Numbered from the stretch's first letter, positions 10,800 to 20,819 are shown. The stretch: 64,000 nt of DNA from Endomychus coccineus (GCA_958510875.1 OY294067.1:106126010-106190009), one strand, 5' to 3'. The notes: generated by a model from the sequence alone, not told the origin. Program-made: numbers and translations.

Positions 10800-11894
10800 T
10801 CATATATGCAAGGAATCTTGTGTAACGGCTAACTCAATCATTTTTCAACCGATTCGGCTGAAATTTAAATGAAGATAGGTGTTATGGTCTCAAAACTACC
10901 CTCTAAATTTCAAGTGAAAATATAGAACAGTTTTCCAGAAATTCAACTGTATGTCAATTTTTTAGTTATTTTTCAAATTAAGATATCTCATGTCATTCAC
11001 ATCCGATCGGGATTTGCTATGCGAGAAAATGTAGGTATTTGTATATAGTTTTATGACATGGAACTCATTTTTTAATTTTTTTTTCGGCCTATATTGGCCA
11101 TTCTGGTTAATTTGAGATAAATCGGATGACGTTCACGTGAGGAGCGCGTAGCTGGCAAGTTAGAAAAGTGCAAACTGGCTATACCTAATACGGCTTTACG
11201 AAGACTTCTCGCGTGCCGTTTTCGCTCCATGTAGTTAGATTAGGATCGGACCGTGCCCGACGGCCCTTCTTTTTTCGATAAATGTTTATTAAATACCAAA
11301 GGGAATTTTCAATTTTCTAGCTACTAAAATATACCACAGCCGAAAATACTTTATTACAACTGGCACCGCCCGCACGGGGCACCAAACGGCCCCAACATAA
11401 CAAGACCGAGGTAAAATGTATAAAACCTAACTGACGCGTAGCGAGCTTCTCGAGGGAAACGTCAAAATGATTACGTTCGTAGCTAATTACATAGGACATC
11501 TGCCGTTCATGCAATTGTGTTTTTATACAATTTGAACCTTCTAATTTCGATAGGCCACGTGAAAATCTCGGGGCCTAAGGCGCTATCAACTTCTGAGCCT
11601 CACAATATTCGTATAAAATTGCAAAATTTCGCACTTTTAGAAACTTCAAATTAATTAATTTGACACAAGTTTTGGGGACCTACATTTTCACGCAAAGCAG
11701 ATCCAGATCGGATGTAAATGACATGAGATATCTCAATTTGAATAATAACAAAAAAATTGACTCAAAGTTGAATTTCTAGAAAACTATTCAATATTTTCAC
11801 TGGAAATTTGAAGGGTAGTTTTGAGACCATAACGCCTATCTTCAGTCCAAAAATGATTGTGTTAGCCGTTACGCAAGATTCCTTGGATATATGA

Positions 11895-11896
<2 letters not shown>
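10798..11896. mobile_element. Fold-back DNA element, about 1.1 kb, terminal inverted repeats over 200 bp
   Basis: The left end ACTCATATATGCAAGGAATC (from 10798 to about 11040) is mirrored by the right end (about 11684-11896) ending GATTCCTTGGATATATGAGT. I estimate the arms to be roughly 85-90% alike, with a short deletion in the right arm. Both contain AGATATCTCATGTCATT and ACGGCTAAC sections. The interior (11045-11680) is less AT-rich and has no recognisable coding sequence. (TA)n tracts lie on both sides, which fits insertion at TA. I infer a non-autonomous DNA transposon of unknown superfamily. Confidence 0.72.

Positions 11897-11950
<54 letters not shown>
11897..11950. repeat. (TA)n tract
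   Basis: A TA run separating the fold-back element from the minus-strand tRNA-like repeat. Confidence 0.95.
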
Positions 11951-11953
<3 letters not shown>

Positions 11954-12038
11954 AGATATAGAATTAAATTTTCTGAATTATGAAGATAACTTAGATAATT
12001 TAACATAGGATTATAAAGATGAATAAACGTAAAAGATT

Positions 12039-12114
12039 GAACCATAGGCGGGATTCGAACCCACATTTCTGGATTTCTAGTCCAGGGTGTTTACCAATTA
12101 CACCACTTCGGTCC
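12039..12114 (-). tRNA. tRNA-like sequence (AGA anticodon loop), likely a repeat-borne pseudo-tRNA
   Basis: These 76 bases start GGACCGA and end ATGGTTC. The anticodon arm is CTGGA-CTAGAAA-TCCAG, and the T arm contains GGGTTCGAATCCC, a good B-box. The acceptor strands pair at six of seven positions if G-U pairs are allowed. The anticodon would be AGA (Ser), but the long variable arm of tRNA-Ser is absent (5 bases instead) and the D stem is weak. I therefore call a tRNA-derived repeat, not a working tRNA gene. Confidence 0.5.
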
Positions 12115-12230
12115 TGTTAGATTTTTATATTTTTGTAAATATAAACCTCTGAAAGGATAGTAGATCATTGATGAACACAATGCGATTCGATTTCAGAGGT
12201 TTATATTTACAAAAATATAAAAATCTAACA

Positions 12231-12306
12231 GGACCGAAGTGGTGTAATTGGTAAACACCCTGGACTAGAAATCCAGAAATGTGGGTTCGAATCCCGCCTA
12301 TGGTTC
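12231..12306 (+). tRNA. tRNA-like sequence, plus copy
   Basis: This is the same 76-base unit as at 12039-12114 on the other strand. The A-box region (GTGGTGTAATTGGTAA) and B-box are both kept. It is followed by a body and then a (TA)n tail, the layout of a tRNA-headed SINE. Confidence 0.5.
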
Positions 12307-12395
12307 AATCTTTTACGTTTATTCATCTTTATAATCCTATGTTAATTTATCTAAGTTATCTTCATAATTCAGAAAATTTAATTCTATATCTCTTA

Positions 12396-12442
12396 TGTTA
12401 CATACACGATAGTGGCCAATTAGGCAAAGAAACTTTAAACTT

Positions 12443-12505
<63 letters not shown>

Positions 12506-12508
12506 CTA
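12396..12508. repeat. Repeat tail and (TA)n tract
   Basis: The tail CACGATAGTGGCCAATTAGG ... AAACTTGTTTA is the complement of the segment next to the (TA)n at 9165. It leads into a TA run (about 12446-12508). It marks the natural right edge of the tRNA-like repeat. Confidence 0.8.
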
Positions 12509-12580
12509 CAATCCTTACTTCAAAAAACGACTGAACTTCAGATGAATGTGCGTGAATAGTTGATCTATGGTAGGGCATCG

Positions 12581-12820
12581 AATCGCATTGTGTTCATCAA
12601 TGATCTACTATCCTTTCAGAGGTTTATATTTACAAAAATATAAAAATCTAACAGGACCGAAGTGGTGTAATTGGTAAACACCCTGGACTAGAAATCCAGA
12701 AATGTGGGTTCGAATCCCGCCTATGGTTCAATCTTTTACGTTTATTCATCTTTATAATCCTATGTTAAATTATCTAAGTTATCTTCATAATTCAGAAAAT
12801 TTAATTCTATATCTCTTAAG

Positions 12821-12904
<84 letters not shown>
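12581..12904 (+). repeat. Third tRNA-like repeat unit with (TA)n tail
   Basis: The unit starts in the leader TCGAATCGCATTGTG, carries the tRNA-like part at 12654-12729 and the body to about 12820, and ends in a long TA run (12822-12904). Confidence 0.75.
12654..12729 (+). tRNA. tRNA-like sequence, third full copy
   Basis: This copy matches the plus copy at 12231 and lies about 420 bp downstream. The conserved region extends about 70 bases upstream of the tRNA-like start, which is more than expected of simple SINE retroposition and suggests local duplication. Confidence 0.5.
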
Positions 12905-12906
<2 letters not shown>

Positions 12907-13189
12907 ATTACGGGGAGGGGGGAGGTCGGATCAACTTGAAATTTGGTCTGGAAGTTCCTTGGACATTGGCAATAGAAAGGTTCTACTTTGGTTTCTTAAT
13001 TTTTCAATACAACCAGAGATATTAATTTTTTTATGCTAAACTACCCTCAAAAATTTCACAAAACCCCTTTTTGACCAAAAAAAAGGGGTTGCACCCACTT
13101 CGAGAAATTGGAATTTCAGGGGGTTGTTATTGGTACCCTGACGAACATTTTCAAATGGGTCGCTAAGCATCGTAAAATTTTCGCCCACC

Positions 13190-14260
13190 TTGCCTTTTTT
13201 CTCGCCAGATTTACTCCACTACTAGCTGTAGCATTGGATAGCTCCAAAGCATTTGACCGAGTCTGGTACCAAAGCCTTCTTAGGAAACTTCCGTCATATG
13301 GTTTGCTGTCTCAACTTTATCGCTTACTATCGAGTTTTCTCTGAGATAGATCACTCCATATTGTGGTTGACAGAGTATCGTCCAATACAATGGTTATCAA
13401 CGGAGGTGTTTTCGAGAGATATGTCTTGGCATCAAGTTTGTTACTGCTCCATATAAACGATCTGCTGCAAGTGACCACCTGTTCCGTCCACAGATTTGCA
13501 GATGATGGTATACTTCATACCGCTTCCTAATATAGAGTCCATATACCATCCAATGAAACCAGAGAAACGAGACAGAGACAGGTTGACGCAGCTTATGGAG
13601 ATTTGACAAAGATTTTCTAATGAGGATCTGATAATCTACCATCGTTTAATCCAACCAAAGCTCAAACTTGTGTCTTCTCCAGGAAGGCGGATTCCACAAT
13701 TCCTGATATGATGATGTCAGGTACAACAATTCCTATGTAGTCTTTCATACCCATGACCGGGATCACCACCAACAGCCACTCTCATGGGACGATCATGTGA
13801 GGTCCATTGCAAAAACCGCTTCACAGAAACTTGGTTTTCTATTCCGTGCCAAGAGATACTTTACAACCCAGCAGCTCCTCATAATCTACAAAGCACAGAT
13901 TCAACCTGTCCTGGAGTACTGTTCACATGTTTGGATTTCGACTCCCAAACATACGCTGAAGCTCTTGAATTCTATCCAGAAGAGAGCTATCCAACTGATT
14001 GATGATGTCACACTCACGAATTCATTGATCTCTATGGGACATCGTCGAAAGGTGGAAGATCTCTTCCTTTTTTATAGATATCTCCATGGTGTTGATCAGA
14101 AATCTTGTCTGTTGTTCGAGCGCGTGGTGAGATTCCAGATAGGCGGAATAGACAAACTCAAACTAGTCACTCCTTCATTGTCAAGCTCGAAACCTGCCGA
14201 ACTTCTTCCTACCAGACTTCATCCTTTTTATCGAACAGCGAAGTTGTGAAATTCCTTACC
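13190..14260 (+). pseudogene. Jockey/I-type non-LTR retrotransposon, reverse transcriptase remnant
   Basis: Plus-strand pieces in order are VALDSSKAFDRVWYQSLLRK (RT block with the first catalytic Asp, near 13225), LPSYGLLSQLY, then VHRFADDGILH (the Y/FADD active site, near 13490). The thumb and connection region follow in the 13797-14249 frame: FTTQQLLIIYKAQIQPVLEY, CSHVWIS and NSIQKRAIQLIDD. The pieces fall in all three frames with stops, so it is inactive. The polymerase would copy element RNA at a nicked target. The endonuclease and 3' tail were not found. It lies close to a (TA)n tract and upstream of PLE-A1. Confidence 0.8.
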
Positions 14261-14609
14261 TAATGCGGTTTCGAAAAAAATACGAATGCCTATCTCATCT
14301 CCATATATTACACTGCTGGCTTACACGATGTTTCTCGGACAGTATAGGTTTCCTTCTCATGTAGTCAAAGTATGAAAAAAACACGAGAAGAAAACCTATG
14401 GCGATGGAATATTGGGATGAGAATCCGGTCATCAACGAACAGATAGATAGACAACTTATTGGTGTTAGTAACACAGGTCAAACATACAACTGAATATAAA
14501 AATTACATAATTTCGATAATTTCATAATAAAGATTCTTGACCCAGGTATGAATCATATATAAATTCTCGGGAAATAGGTAACAATAACACTCAAGCTTTA
14601 TATTTTCTT

Positions 14610-14651
14610 GTCTTTACGTACGTTTCGGTCTCACGACCATCATCAGAAGAC
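14610..14651 (-). ncRNA. Hammerhead ribozyme, PLE-A left end
   Basis: The minus strand reads stem I GUCUU, core CUGAUGA, one U, stem II GGUC/GACC with a GUGA loop, GAAA, the palindrome ACGUACGU, cleavage base A and stem I AAGAC. All core positions match the hammerhead consensus except the single extra base before stem II. Stem III as a monomer would be 2 bp. Two copies pairing through ACGUACGU give 8 bp. Confidence 0.85.
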
Positions 14652-14744
14652 TTATTATGTCTGAAACTTGATTACTTTAAACTAATTGTATTACACAAAG
14701 CGTCCTAATCGCACCAATTTCAATTAAAATGCCCACGTCGCCTA

Positions 14745-15709
14745 GAGGAAACTGTTGTAAATTCATTAGATTTTCAACCCGTATTTTTCAAACAGTATGT
14801 AGATGATTGCCTTATATGTGTTCCCATTGATAAAATTCAGTACGTGATTAATAAATTTAACAATTTTTACTGTAAACTTCAATTTACTTGTGAATTTGAA
14901 GTGAACAAAAACATAAATTTCCTAGATATGAACATTAGGCATGATTCAGATGGAAAAATAAAAACTTTGTGGTTTACTAAAGAAGTTTGGTCTCAACGTT
15001 ATCTCCATTTCAATTCCGTTGCACCAACATGTTATAAAAAAAGTGTCATGAACAGCCTTACAGATCGGGCTGTTAAATTGTCCCACGCAGAGGACCATCC
15101 CAAAAATTTAGAAATTGTTCGTAATACACTGGAAATGAATGGCTACCCAACTTTTTTCAATGCTATCATTAAAGAAAGAATAAACAGAATCTATAATGGA
15201 TCTTCATATATAAATAACATAAAAGGTAATACAGACAATTTTATATCATTACCTTACATTCCGGAGAACTCAGAGAAAATTAAGAAATGTTTGAAAAAGT
15301 ACGATATAAATGTCGCGCATAAACCTACTAACTCTGTTGAAAAATATTTCTCAAATCTAAAACCTTTAATACCTAAAGATAAACAAACCCACACAGTATA
15401 CAAATTGAATTGTTCAGATTGAGATGGGACTTATACTGGAATCTCAAAACAATATTTACAAAAAAGAATGTATGGCCATAAGTATAGCACAAGAAACAAA
15501 AACTTAGAAAATTCCACCGCCCTTGCTAAACATTGCTTTGATTATAACCATCAATTCGATTACAATAATGTTAATATTCTAACTAAGGAAACCAATTATT
15601 ATGAAAGATCTATTTTGGAGATGATTCACATAAAACGTGACTCCGAATCTATAAATCATAAGACAGATACTCAAAATTTAAGTCATATTTATACAAACTC
15701 AATTAAATA
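14745..15709 (+). pseudogene. PLE-A1 reverse transcriptase C-part and GIY-YIG nuclease, one in-frame stop
   Basis: The frame shows FFKQYVDDCLICVP (RT active site YVDD, near 14800), then CEFEVNKNINFLDMNI, the linker (HKPTNSVEKYFSNLKPLIPK), then VYKLNCSD, a TGA at 15421-15423, then DGTYTGISKQYLQKRMYGHK and the tail ending at 15709. The sister copy at 40140-40673 has Cys at the TGA position (NCLDCDGTYIG), so a conserved Cys of the Cys-pair was lost by point mutation. YIG has also become YTG. The RNA-copying palm is only half present because the N-terminus is missing. The GIY-YIG domain would nick DNA for insertion. It is otherwise open over about 320 codons, which suggests recent decay. Confidence 0.85.
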
Positions 15710-16085
15710 ATATCTCTTGCAAATTCCTACATGCCTTTTTATAATGTTAAAATTGAATATTTTAGGTAGAATGTCAAGTACACCTCCAGTCACTGGCAAA
15801 CCTTTTTCTATTAGCTCGTAAATCTAACATCTGGTTTGGAAGTGAATATTCAAATTTATTAGTCTCGTCTCTAGTCGATCACTTACTGTGATGACTTGAG
15901 CACGCATTTATTAAAAGTTCTGCTTAGCAGTGGATTTTTTATAATTATACTATAGCATTGAGGTTCACAATTTCGTTTATTCGTGTTTCTGTTCATTTCG
16001 GCGACGTGGGCATTTTAATTGAAATTGGTGCGGACGCTTTGTGTTATACAATTAGTTTTAAGTAATCAAGTTTTAGACATAATGA

Positions 16086-16127
16086 GTCTTCTGATGATGG
16101 TCGTGAGACCGAAACGTACGTAAAGAC
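16086..16127 (+). ncRNA. Hammerhead ribozyme, PLE-A right end
   Basis: Sequence and folding are the same as the 14610-14651 copy, on the plus strand at the 3' end of the coding unit: GUCUU stem I, CUGAUGA, GGUC-GUGA-GACC, GAAA, ACGUACGU, A, AAGAC. Self-cleavage would fall after 16122. Confidence 0.87.
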
Positions 16128-16194
16128 AAGAAAATATAAGGCATAAGTGTTATTGTGAGCTATTTACCGAGAATTTATATATGATAATTACATA

Positions 16195-17880
16195 TATTTG
16201 TTTTTATTCATTAGGTATTCATTACATGTTGATCTTGAATGTTAAGAATAAAGTTGCACATACATATCAAACTTCACATGACTTTAATGAAAAGAAGATA
16301 ATGTGCAGGTATTTTTGTTATGACGATCATAATAACGATTATCATGGTTGCTGTGACGCTTCCAAGTTACTAAGATAATGTTTATGGATTGCTTATATTC
16401 ACGTTATAATAATATTTTTTTGTGAAGTTTACTTGAATGGGTTTAAAAAACATAAGCGATTCTGAGATTACTTTGCTGAAAAGGCAATTTCGGCCCCTAT
16501 CCAGCAAAATCTAAAAACGTTTATGAAAAAAGTTATGGCCGGTACGAAGATTGGAGTTATCAGGAGAATGTTAAGAATATCACATTTGGAAAGGTATTGG
16601 TAGCTTATTCTAAGGAATTTTCAAGGGATAAAAATCTTCAACTTTATGGAGCATTACTCGATAATTCGGAGTTTGTTGTCGATGTAGGTAAAAATTTTTG
16701 ATTAATTAGTTTTTTAAAGCGAAACTCAAATGCGTATCAGACGAAGAATCTAGAATACTGCAAAATATTTACTTTTATTGAAAAGTATACAATGATTCAA
16801 CATTAATTTTACTTCACTGACTAAATTTACTCTAGTTCCCTCATCAATTATGTCTCCATATTTTCGTCTTGGCCAAACTCAGCGAGGTTTCTATTCAATA
16901 ATTTGAACAAAGTACGCGAGATAGTAGTCGTCTTTCGGGATACATGTTCAGTTAACATTTCCGATGTCGTGACACCGTTTCTATCATTTTTGTAGTAAAT
17001 TTTTATCATATCGAGTTCTTCTTCATTGATAAACGACAGTGCTTAACATAGTATCAAAGTACCGCTTACATGTGACATATTGAAAAATCATAGCCTACTA
17101 TGGTATTAAAACTTTTTCTCCAATATTTATGATTTATGGGACCATAAGGGTCCATAAGGGTAACTTGTGATCGAATAATCTTACAATGAAATGACCTAAA
17201 GTATAATTTGATGTCTTTACACGTCTTTATAGGTATGTGAAATATTTTATCTGCCTACGAGTGAGGGAAGTTAGTGATCTATGCATCTCAGTTCATTAAT
17301 AATTATATAGGGCGTTATCTAGAGGCATTATGGTACAACCATTTCATAAGAGATGGTAATGAACCTATTTCAAAAGTCATAAGGATGAAGAATTGATGAT
17401 GTTTCAATAACTTGGGGATATTTTATTCCAGACACGGCAATTCAAAAGAAATCAAGAGTTCACACGTCGAACATCGAGAGCAATCGCATTTGTATTGAAA
17501 AATCTCTTCAACCAGATAAAGAAAGGTCTTTACGGTAAATCGTGAATGTATCGCTCCCAGGAAGAAGTTGAAATCTGCTCGCTTAGATATCTTAAGTAGA
17601 ATTCCCAACTAACGATTTATCTTTATATAGCATGCGGCGAAGAAAGGATGAAAATGAGCCTAATTTGTATTTCTCTGTATAACTTTCAGTTCTGTGTTGT
17701 AGTTGTACGATCTATATTTCGAGCTCAATTCAATTGCGTATGTTATTACCTACTTCAAGATTCACTCCAAAGATCCATTATTTTACAATGAGGGAGTAAT
17801 CATAAGTTAGATTCTATTACAAATGAACGCTACACTGAATACTGAAAAATTCTGAGATAAACGTTTATTATAAAAATCAA
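16195..17880. other. No recognised gene; one unidentified minus frame
   Basis: The minus strand from about 17040 to 16835 is open for some 64 codons (SFINEEELDMIKIYYKNDRN, then TTSEMLTEHVSRK, TISRTLFKLLNR). It looks like a helical DNA-binding segment, but I do not recognise the family. A plus-strand stretch at 16530-16600 (GTKIGVIRRMLRISHLERYW) is also unidentified. The rest is AT-rich. Confidence 0.3.
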
Positions 17881-17889
17881 AGAAAAGAC

Positions 17890-17909
17890 GACATGTTTCG
17901 CTTCTTCAG
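17890..17909 (-). ncRNA. Hammerhead-like motif lacking stem II
   Basis: The minus strand has CUGAAGA, then only AGC, then GAAA, the palindrome ACAUGU and C. The core boxes and palindromic stem III are kept, but stem II is reduced to three bases and stem I is weak (AC/GU). It is likely a decayed or minimal end of another PLE family. Confidence 0.4.
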
Positions 17910-18193
17910 GTGGACAATGGCTATATTTTTTAATACTTATTTAGAATTTATGGCTTTTTGAAGTGACCTACATCAGCCTTCCTTATAGCTAAGCCTAGCC
18001 GTCATTTTTGGTCTTTCGAAATCGTTTTCGAGCATCAGAAAGAAAAAAAAATGTATCTTTTGGTATATTTATTGTTGAGGAGAAACACTTAAACATCTTC
18101 CAAATTTGGGGAACTGTTTAGCGCGAAGGATTTTCCTACAATAAATACGGCTACAGAAACCAGTAGAACCAGTTTCAGTTCAAGCCTCAAGCC

Positions 18194-18236
18194 TGCCCTG
18201 AAGATGCCACCTGTAATGGTAGGCGAAACGTCGGCA
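18194..18236 (+). ncRNA. Hammerhead ribozyme, separate family, no PLE attached
   Basis: UGCC (stem I), CUGAAGA at 18198-18204, one U, stem II GCCACC with GGU-A-GGC (one bulged A), GAAA at 18225-18228, palindrome ACGU, cleavage base C (18232), GGCA (stem I). All parts are complementary. I find no RT or GIY-YIG fragment within 1 kb on either side, so this is an orphan end or a solo copy. Confidence 0.72.
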
Positions 18237-18779
18237 TCAAGTCGAGCTATTGTGACGCGGAATCCATCCGGAAGCCAAGGTTTTTCAACTGAATATTTTT
18301 CTAAATAATTTACTTCCCTGAGCCAATCATATTATTCATACCACGAATTATTGAATGCACGATTTGGTTTGCCTGTATTGATCAAATCTGTTTCAGGTAC
18401 AACTTATTTTCATAACAAAGATTACTGCAGCGTAACGTCTATACAAACTCTTACATTACCCAGCTTTTCTCGTCCACCTTGGCAATTTGTCACCGATTCC
18501 ATCCCATCTTCACACAGTAACCCACTTTGGTCTATTTTCACATTTCATTTTTGTTACACTTTTTCAGCACCGCAACAATAAACTTAATTTTAATAATATC
18601 ATAATGTTTTATAAACACACCAAATACCGAACCTCAACAAATCAACAGGCTGTCTATCACAACTTTTAACTAATTTCTGGCGTTTTGTGTCGGTGTCGTA
18701 AGCTACCTATCTGCTATCGTGCTATTGTTCCCCAACTCGCACAGTCTGATGATGGGTGGCTCAAATCTCTGTTCCCTCA

Positions 18780-19022
18780 TTCTAGATAGTACCGTGGTCA
18801 CTATGACGTAGGCAAATATTTTTAGAAACGAATTCTTTTGACGGATTATTAACTACTATTGTGCGGGATGCTATGACTTTGGCTAGTTGGTTCCAGATTA
18901 TATAAGTATGAAGTCCTTTACCCCTAGCCTTTGAATTCATGATGCTATACTTATTTCGCAATGCTCTGCAGTATCTGAATCTTCTAAAATTAGATGTAAT
19001 TGAAAAATAATACTAATTTTTC
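18780..19022 (-). repeat. Divergent copy of an exon-like repeat
   Basis: On the minus strand, CTGCAG is followed by AGCATTGCGAAATAAGTATA. This is a diverged match to the segments at about 51640-51893 and 59655-59962. Similarity continues both into the apparent coding side (RALRNKY) and through the CAG into the AATTAGAT...AATAATACT side. A real exon would not be conserved across its acceptor in that way, so I treat it as a mobile repeat of unknown type. Confidence 0.5.
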
Positions 19023-19155
19023 CATTCGTGAGTTTGATTTTCAGGGTGAGGTTCTACCTACCCGAAGTTGCAGCCACTGATATTATTTTCCATTCATCCC
19101 CGAAGTATTGCATTTTATCACGTTAGTATTCTATTATTTCCAAATTTAATCAATG

Positions 19156-19562
19156 GTATCTTAGAGATAGCAGTATCTATCGAATGAAAAGTATCATCTT
19201 AAATTTAAGGGTTGCAGCTTTAGAGCGGAGGGATGAAATAGTTCCACAGTGAACATTTTAAGAATGAGGGATGCAATAGTACCACAACAAACATTTTGAG
19301 AATAAACAAAAATCGATCTATTTGTACCAGCAAAAAACGGAAGCATGAAGAAATTGAAATTTTTCCCTTGGTATCTTAGAGATAGCAGTATCTATCGAAT
19401 GATAAGTATCATCTTAAATTCAGGGGCTATAGCTCTAGAGCGGAAGGATGAAAGAGTTCCACAATAAACATTTTGAGAATGAGAGATGCAATAGTACCAC
19501 AACAAACATTTTAGGAATGAACAAAAATCGATATATTTGTACCAGCGAAAAACGAAAGCATG
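19156..19562. repeat. Two tandem copies of a roughly 190-bp repeat
   Basis: GGTATCTTAGAGATAGCAGT begins both copies (19158 and 19370), and both run to GTACCAGC and AAGCATGAAG. Each copy has internal shorter repeats around CCACA...AACATTTT...GAAT. No coding potential is seen. Confidence 0.85.
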
Positions 19563-19749
19563 AAGCCACTTCATATCATCGTAGAAATATATGTAAAAAT
19601 ATGGGCATGATTACAAATGATAGGTAGAAAAACTATTGCATCATCCTAAAAAGGGTGATGGATGAAGCTAAGAAAAAAGCAGCTTATACATAATGACAAT
19701 AATAAAGCCAATTGATATTGAGTCAATCAATATACTGACAAATAAATAA

Positions 19750-20800
19750 CCTAAAATAGAAATATTCTCACTGGTTTTTACAAAACAAGCCCTAATGAGA
19801 AGGAGAAAGAGGGAATATCAATAATTACGAGCCTGTAGCTGTACTTTCAAAATATTTGTAAAATCTTTGAGAAAATAATTTTCAATTGATTATTAAATTT
19901 CTTGAATAAACATACTATTATTAGTGATGGTTGAAATGGCTTTCGTAAGAATAAGTCAACGACTAGCGGTGTTTACTGTAGCAATTTGTGAGATATTGAT
20001 CAAATTAAATGTACACAGCAACTATTTATTTAGATCTTTCGACAATGTCGAGTACTCTGTATTGCTATTCGAACTATGTGCTGTAGAATCAGGGATATGG
20101 CATTAAAAGTAGTTATTTGGATAATAGAAAGCAGTATATATTAAGAAATCAATTCTAGGTCCTTTACCATTTTTAATAGATACAAATGATTTACCTTATT
20201 CAACCACATAATTTTAGTACAATTTACAGATGATATCTCTCCAGTGCTTGAAGAACTTATTCTATAAGATATTAAGGGCAAAATATACAGATATTAGATG
20301 TTATAGAGGCACGGTTGTCAGAAAACTCCTAAAGTTTAAAAAAGATAAAAGTCATGAATTTTAATAATGCAAAACAAAGTAAACCACAATCGGTAACTTA
20401 AAATGGACCTAAAACAGAATCTGTCAGTAACGTAAAATTTTTCGGAATATGGATTGATAGCAGACTTGATTTTTTGAGTGTCTAGGGGAACCGCTTCTAG
20501 TGCCAATCATGCATTTGAGATATGGAATTATCTTCTGGGCCAAATCATCCGATGCTGAGAGAGTTTGTAATATAGAAACGAACACTGAGAAACATCTTAT
20601 AGCTTGATAGTCGTGAGAGTTGTAAACCTCACTTTTCCTTCATCTTCACTTTATTTCGCTGATATATATTAGAAGCGGTAATGTATATCGAAAATAATCC
20701 TGATCTCTTTGTGGATTTTAATCGATATCATGTGCACAGTACACGGCACAAATCAAATCTTCGCTGAGGGCAATCCTCATATGATATCAGGGAATGCTGT
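19750..20800 (+). pseudogene. Non-LTR retrotransposon reverse transcriptase, heavily decayed
   Basis: The plus strand in shifting frames gives NKHTIISDG and GFRKNKSTTS (the NGFRxxxST block, near 19920), RIRDMALKVV (near 20090), FTDDIS (a decayed F/YADD site, near 20225), VKFFGIWIDSRLDFL (near 20430), MHLRYGIIFWAKSSDAERV (near 20510) and HVHSTRHKSNLR (near 20740). The block order matches insect CR1/Jockey-type polymerases. Every block is separated by stops, so it is inactive. Confidence 0.68.
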
Positions 20801-20819
20801 ATAGTTTACCGAAGAAACC

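Larger units (their letters stand above)
11950..12395. repeat. 205-bp inverted pair of tRNA-like repeats
   Basis: Left arm 11950-12154 and right arm 12191-12395 are equal-length inverted copies around a 36-base spacer (12155-12190). Each holds one tRNA-like unit, a 5' leader (TTTCAGAGGTTTATATTTAC) and the body ending AATTCTATATCTCTTA. The spacer continues the unit as seen at 12581-12610, so the left arm is a longer minus copy and the right arm a plus copy cut at TTTCAGAGG. Confidence 0.85.
14501..16194 (+). mobile_element. Penelope-like element PLE-A1, inverted ends plus direct target repeat
   Basis: The left end (about 14521-14745) is the inverted copy of the right end (about 15990-16183). 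Both hold a hammerhead motif, GCGTCC next to CAATTTCAATTAAAA, and ATTCTCGG near the tip. AATTACATA occurs at 14501-14509 just outside the left end and at 16186-16194 just outside the right end, which I read as the target-site duplication. The protein starts inside the RT palm right after the left repeat, so the copy is 5'-truncated or internally deleted. This outward-facing double-end layout is known for Penelope-like elements. Confidence 0.82.

Noticed and set aside
12039..12729. Functional tRNA-Ser(AGA) genes
   Set aside because: The long variable arm of tRNA-Ser is absent, the D stem is weak and the units sit in a repeat.
9015..13025. Frames sharing MWVRIPPMV and [15 protein letters not shown]
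   Set aside because: They are the tRNA-like repeat and (TA)n read as protein. Several copies arise because the repeat is copied, not because of a protein family.
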